Source: Phenylobacterium sp. (GTDB lineage: Bacteria > Pseudomonadota > Alphaproteobacteria > Caulobacterales > Caulobacteraceae). From it: a DNA stretch of 6,980 nucleotides. The stretch is taken from assembly GCA_019264505.1 (NCBI GenBank), contig JAHUZY010000180.1:1-6980 (forward strand), in the 5' to 3' direction. The notes below the pieces were generated by a model. That model saw only the letters and a list, made by a program, of their open reading frames with translations. It was not told where the DNA came from and ran no database searches. The position numbers and the translations under genes were made by a program. Positions 6,843 to 6,980 of this stretch are shown here, in pieces. Each line of letters starts with the position of its first letter. The first letter of the stretch is position 1.

Positions 6843-6878
6843 GGTTAGCCCTCCTTGCCTAACCTTCAGGTTCGAACC
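6843..6878. repeat. Cluster of inverted GGTT/AACC repeats
   Basis: Three overlapping inverted repeats lie here: GGTTAG (6843-6848) with CTAACC (6859-6864); AACCT (6861-6865) with AGGTT (6868-6872); and the perfect palindrome GGTTCGAACC (6869-6878). The half-site GGTT or AACC therefore occurs four times in 36 bp in alternating orientation. This could be a regulator binding array between the divergent genes or part of a structured RNA leader. Confidence 0.45.
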
Positions 6879-6909
6879 ACAGCCGCCGAAGCGCGGTTTG
6901 GCCTGAAGG
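6863..6909 (+). promoter_or_regulatory. Long imperfect stem-loop covering the ribosome binding site of the right-hand gene
   Basis: CCTTCAGG (6863-6870) pairs perfectly with CCTGAAGG (6902-6909). The stem continues with a T-G wobble (6871/6901), a one-base bulge (T6872) and six more pairs between 6873-6878 and 6895-6900 (one of them a wobble), around a 16-nt loop. The right arm contains GAAGG (6905-6909), the likely ribosome binding site of the ATG at 6918. If this is transcribed as a leader, it would occlude translation initiation. The pairing is seen; the function is inferred. Confidence 0.4.
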
Positions 6910-6917
6910 CGTAGAAG

Positions 6918-6980
6918 ATGCATGGCAGAAAGCGGGCCCTCGCGGCCCTGATGGGAACGGCCATTTGGCTGGTCGCAGGC
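6918..6980 (+). CDS. Start of a secreted or membrane protein, possible TpsA partner (runs off window)
   Basis: Only 21 codons are present and the frame is open to the right edge. The N-terminus has a basic region (MHGRKR) followed by a hydrophobic run (ALAALMGTAIWLVAG), which fits a signal peptide or membrane anchor. An in-frame TAG at 6912-6914 just upstream means the start cannot lie further left; the ATG at 6918 has GAAGG 8 nt before it. An overlapping ATG at 6922 hits a stop after nine codons. It is divergent from the TpsB transporter, so a two-partner-secretion exoprotein is a reasonable guess, but no TPS domain is visible in so short a piece. It could be any exported protein. Confidence 0.6.
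   Translation, partial: MHGRKRALAALMGTAIWLVAG

Overview
The window is high-GC bacterial DNA with closely packed genes. The gene families suggest an alphaproteobacterium, most plausibly Caulobacterales (Caulobacter/Phenylobacterium type): an HWE-type histidine kinase, a CHASE4-like hybrid histidine kinase, a FATP-type long-chain acyl-CoA synthetase and a two-partner-secretion transporter. The taxon is inferred from gene content and base composition; there is no rRNA or other marker to prove it.

Layout from left to right. (1) 1-773 (+): the 3' part of a PAS-HWE sensor histidine kinase whose start lies outside the window. (2) 787-2574 (-): a complete 595-residue FATP-family acyl-CoA synthetase, convergent with the kinase across a 13-nt gap. 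(3) 2575-2797: an intergenic region between divergent genes, with an operator-like inverted repeat close to the acyl-CoA synthetase start, a GC-rich hairpin, and a small hairpin over the ribosome binding site of the next gene. (4) 2798-3019 (+): a 73-residue predicted two-helix membrane protein of unknown function. (5) 3116-5134 (+): a membrane-bound hybrid histidine kinase (TM, CHASE4-like sensor, TM, HisKA, HATPase_c, receiver). (6) 5138-6751 (-): a TpsB/ShlB/FhaC-type outer-membrane transporter, convergent with the hybrid kinase; one short hairpin spans both stop codons. (7) 6752-6917: a divergent intergenic region with an AT-rich stretch and clustered inverted repeats. (8) 6918-6980 (+): the first 21 codons of a secreted or membrane protein that continues off the window, possibly the TpsA partner.

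The genes do not form one obvious pathway. The two kinases are separate signalling proteins and no dedicated response regulator or HPt protein is visible. The acyl-CoA synthetase would activate long-chain fatty acids. The right end looks like a two-partner secretion locus in a divergent arrangement. The best leads for a second look are the long imperfect stem-loop over the ribosome binding site of the truncated right-hand gene, the operator-like repeat before the acyl-CoA synthetase, and the altered loop-6 signature of the transporter. I see no convincing sign of a wholly new system, mobile element, CRISPR array or RNA gene here.
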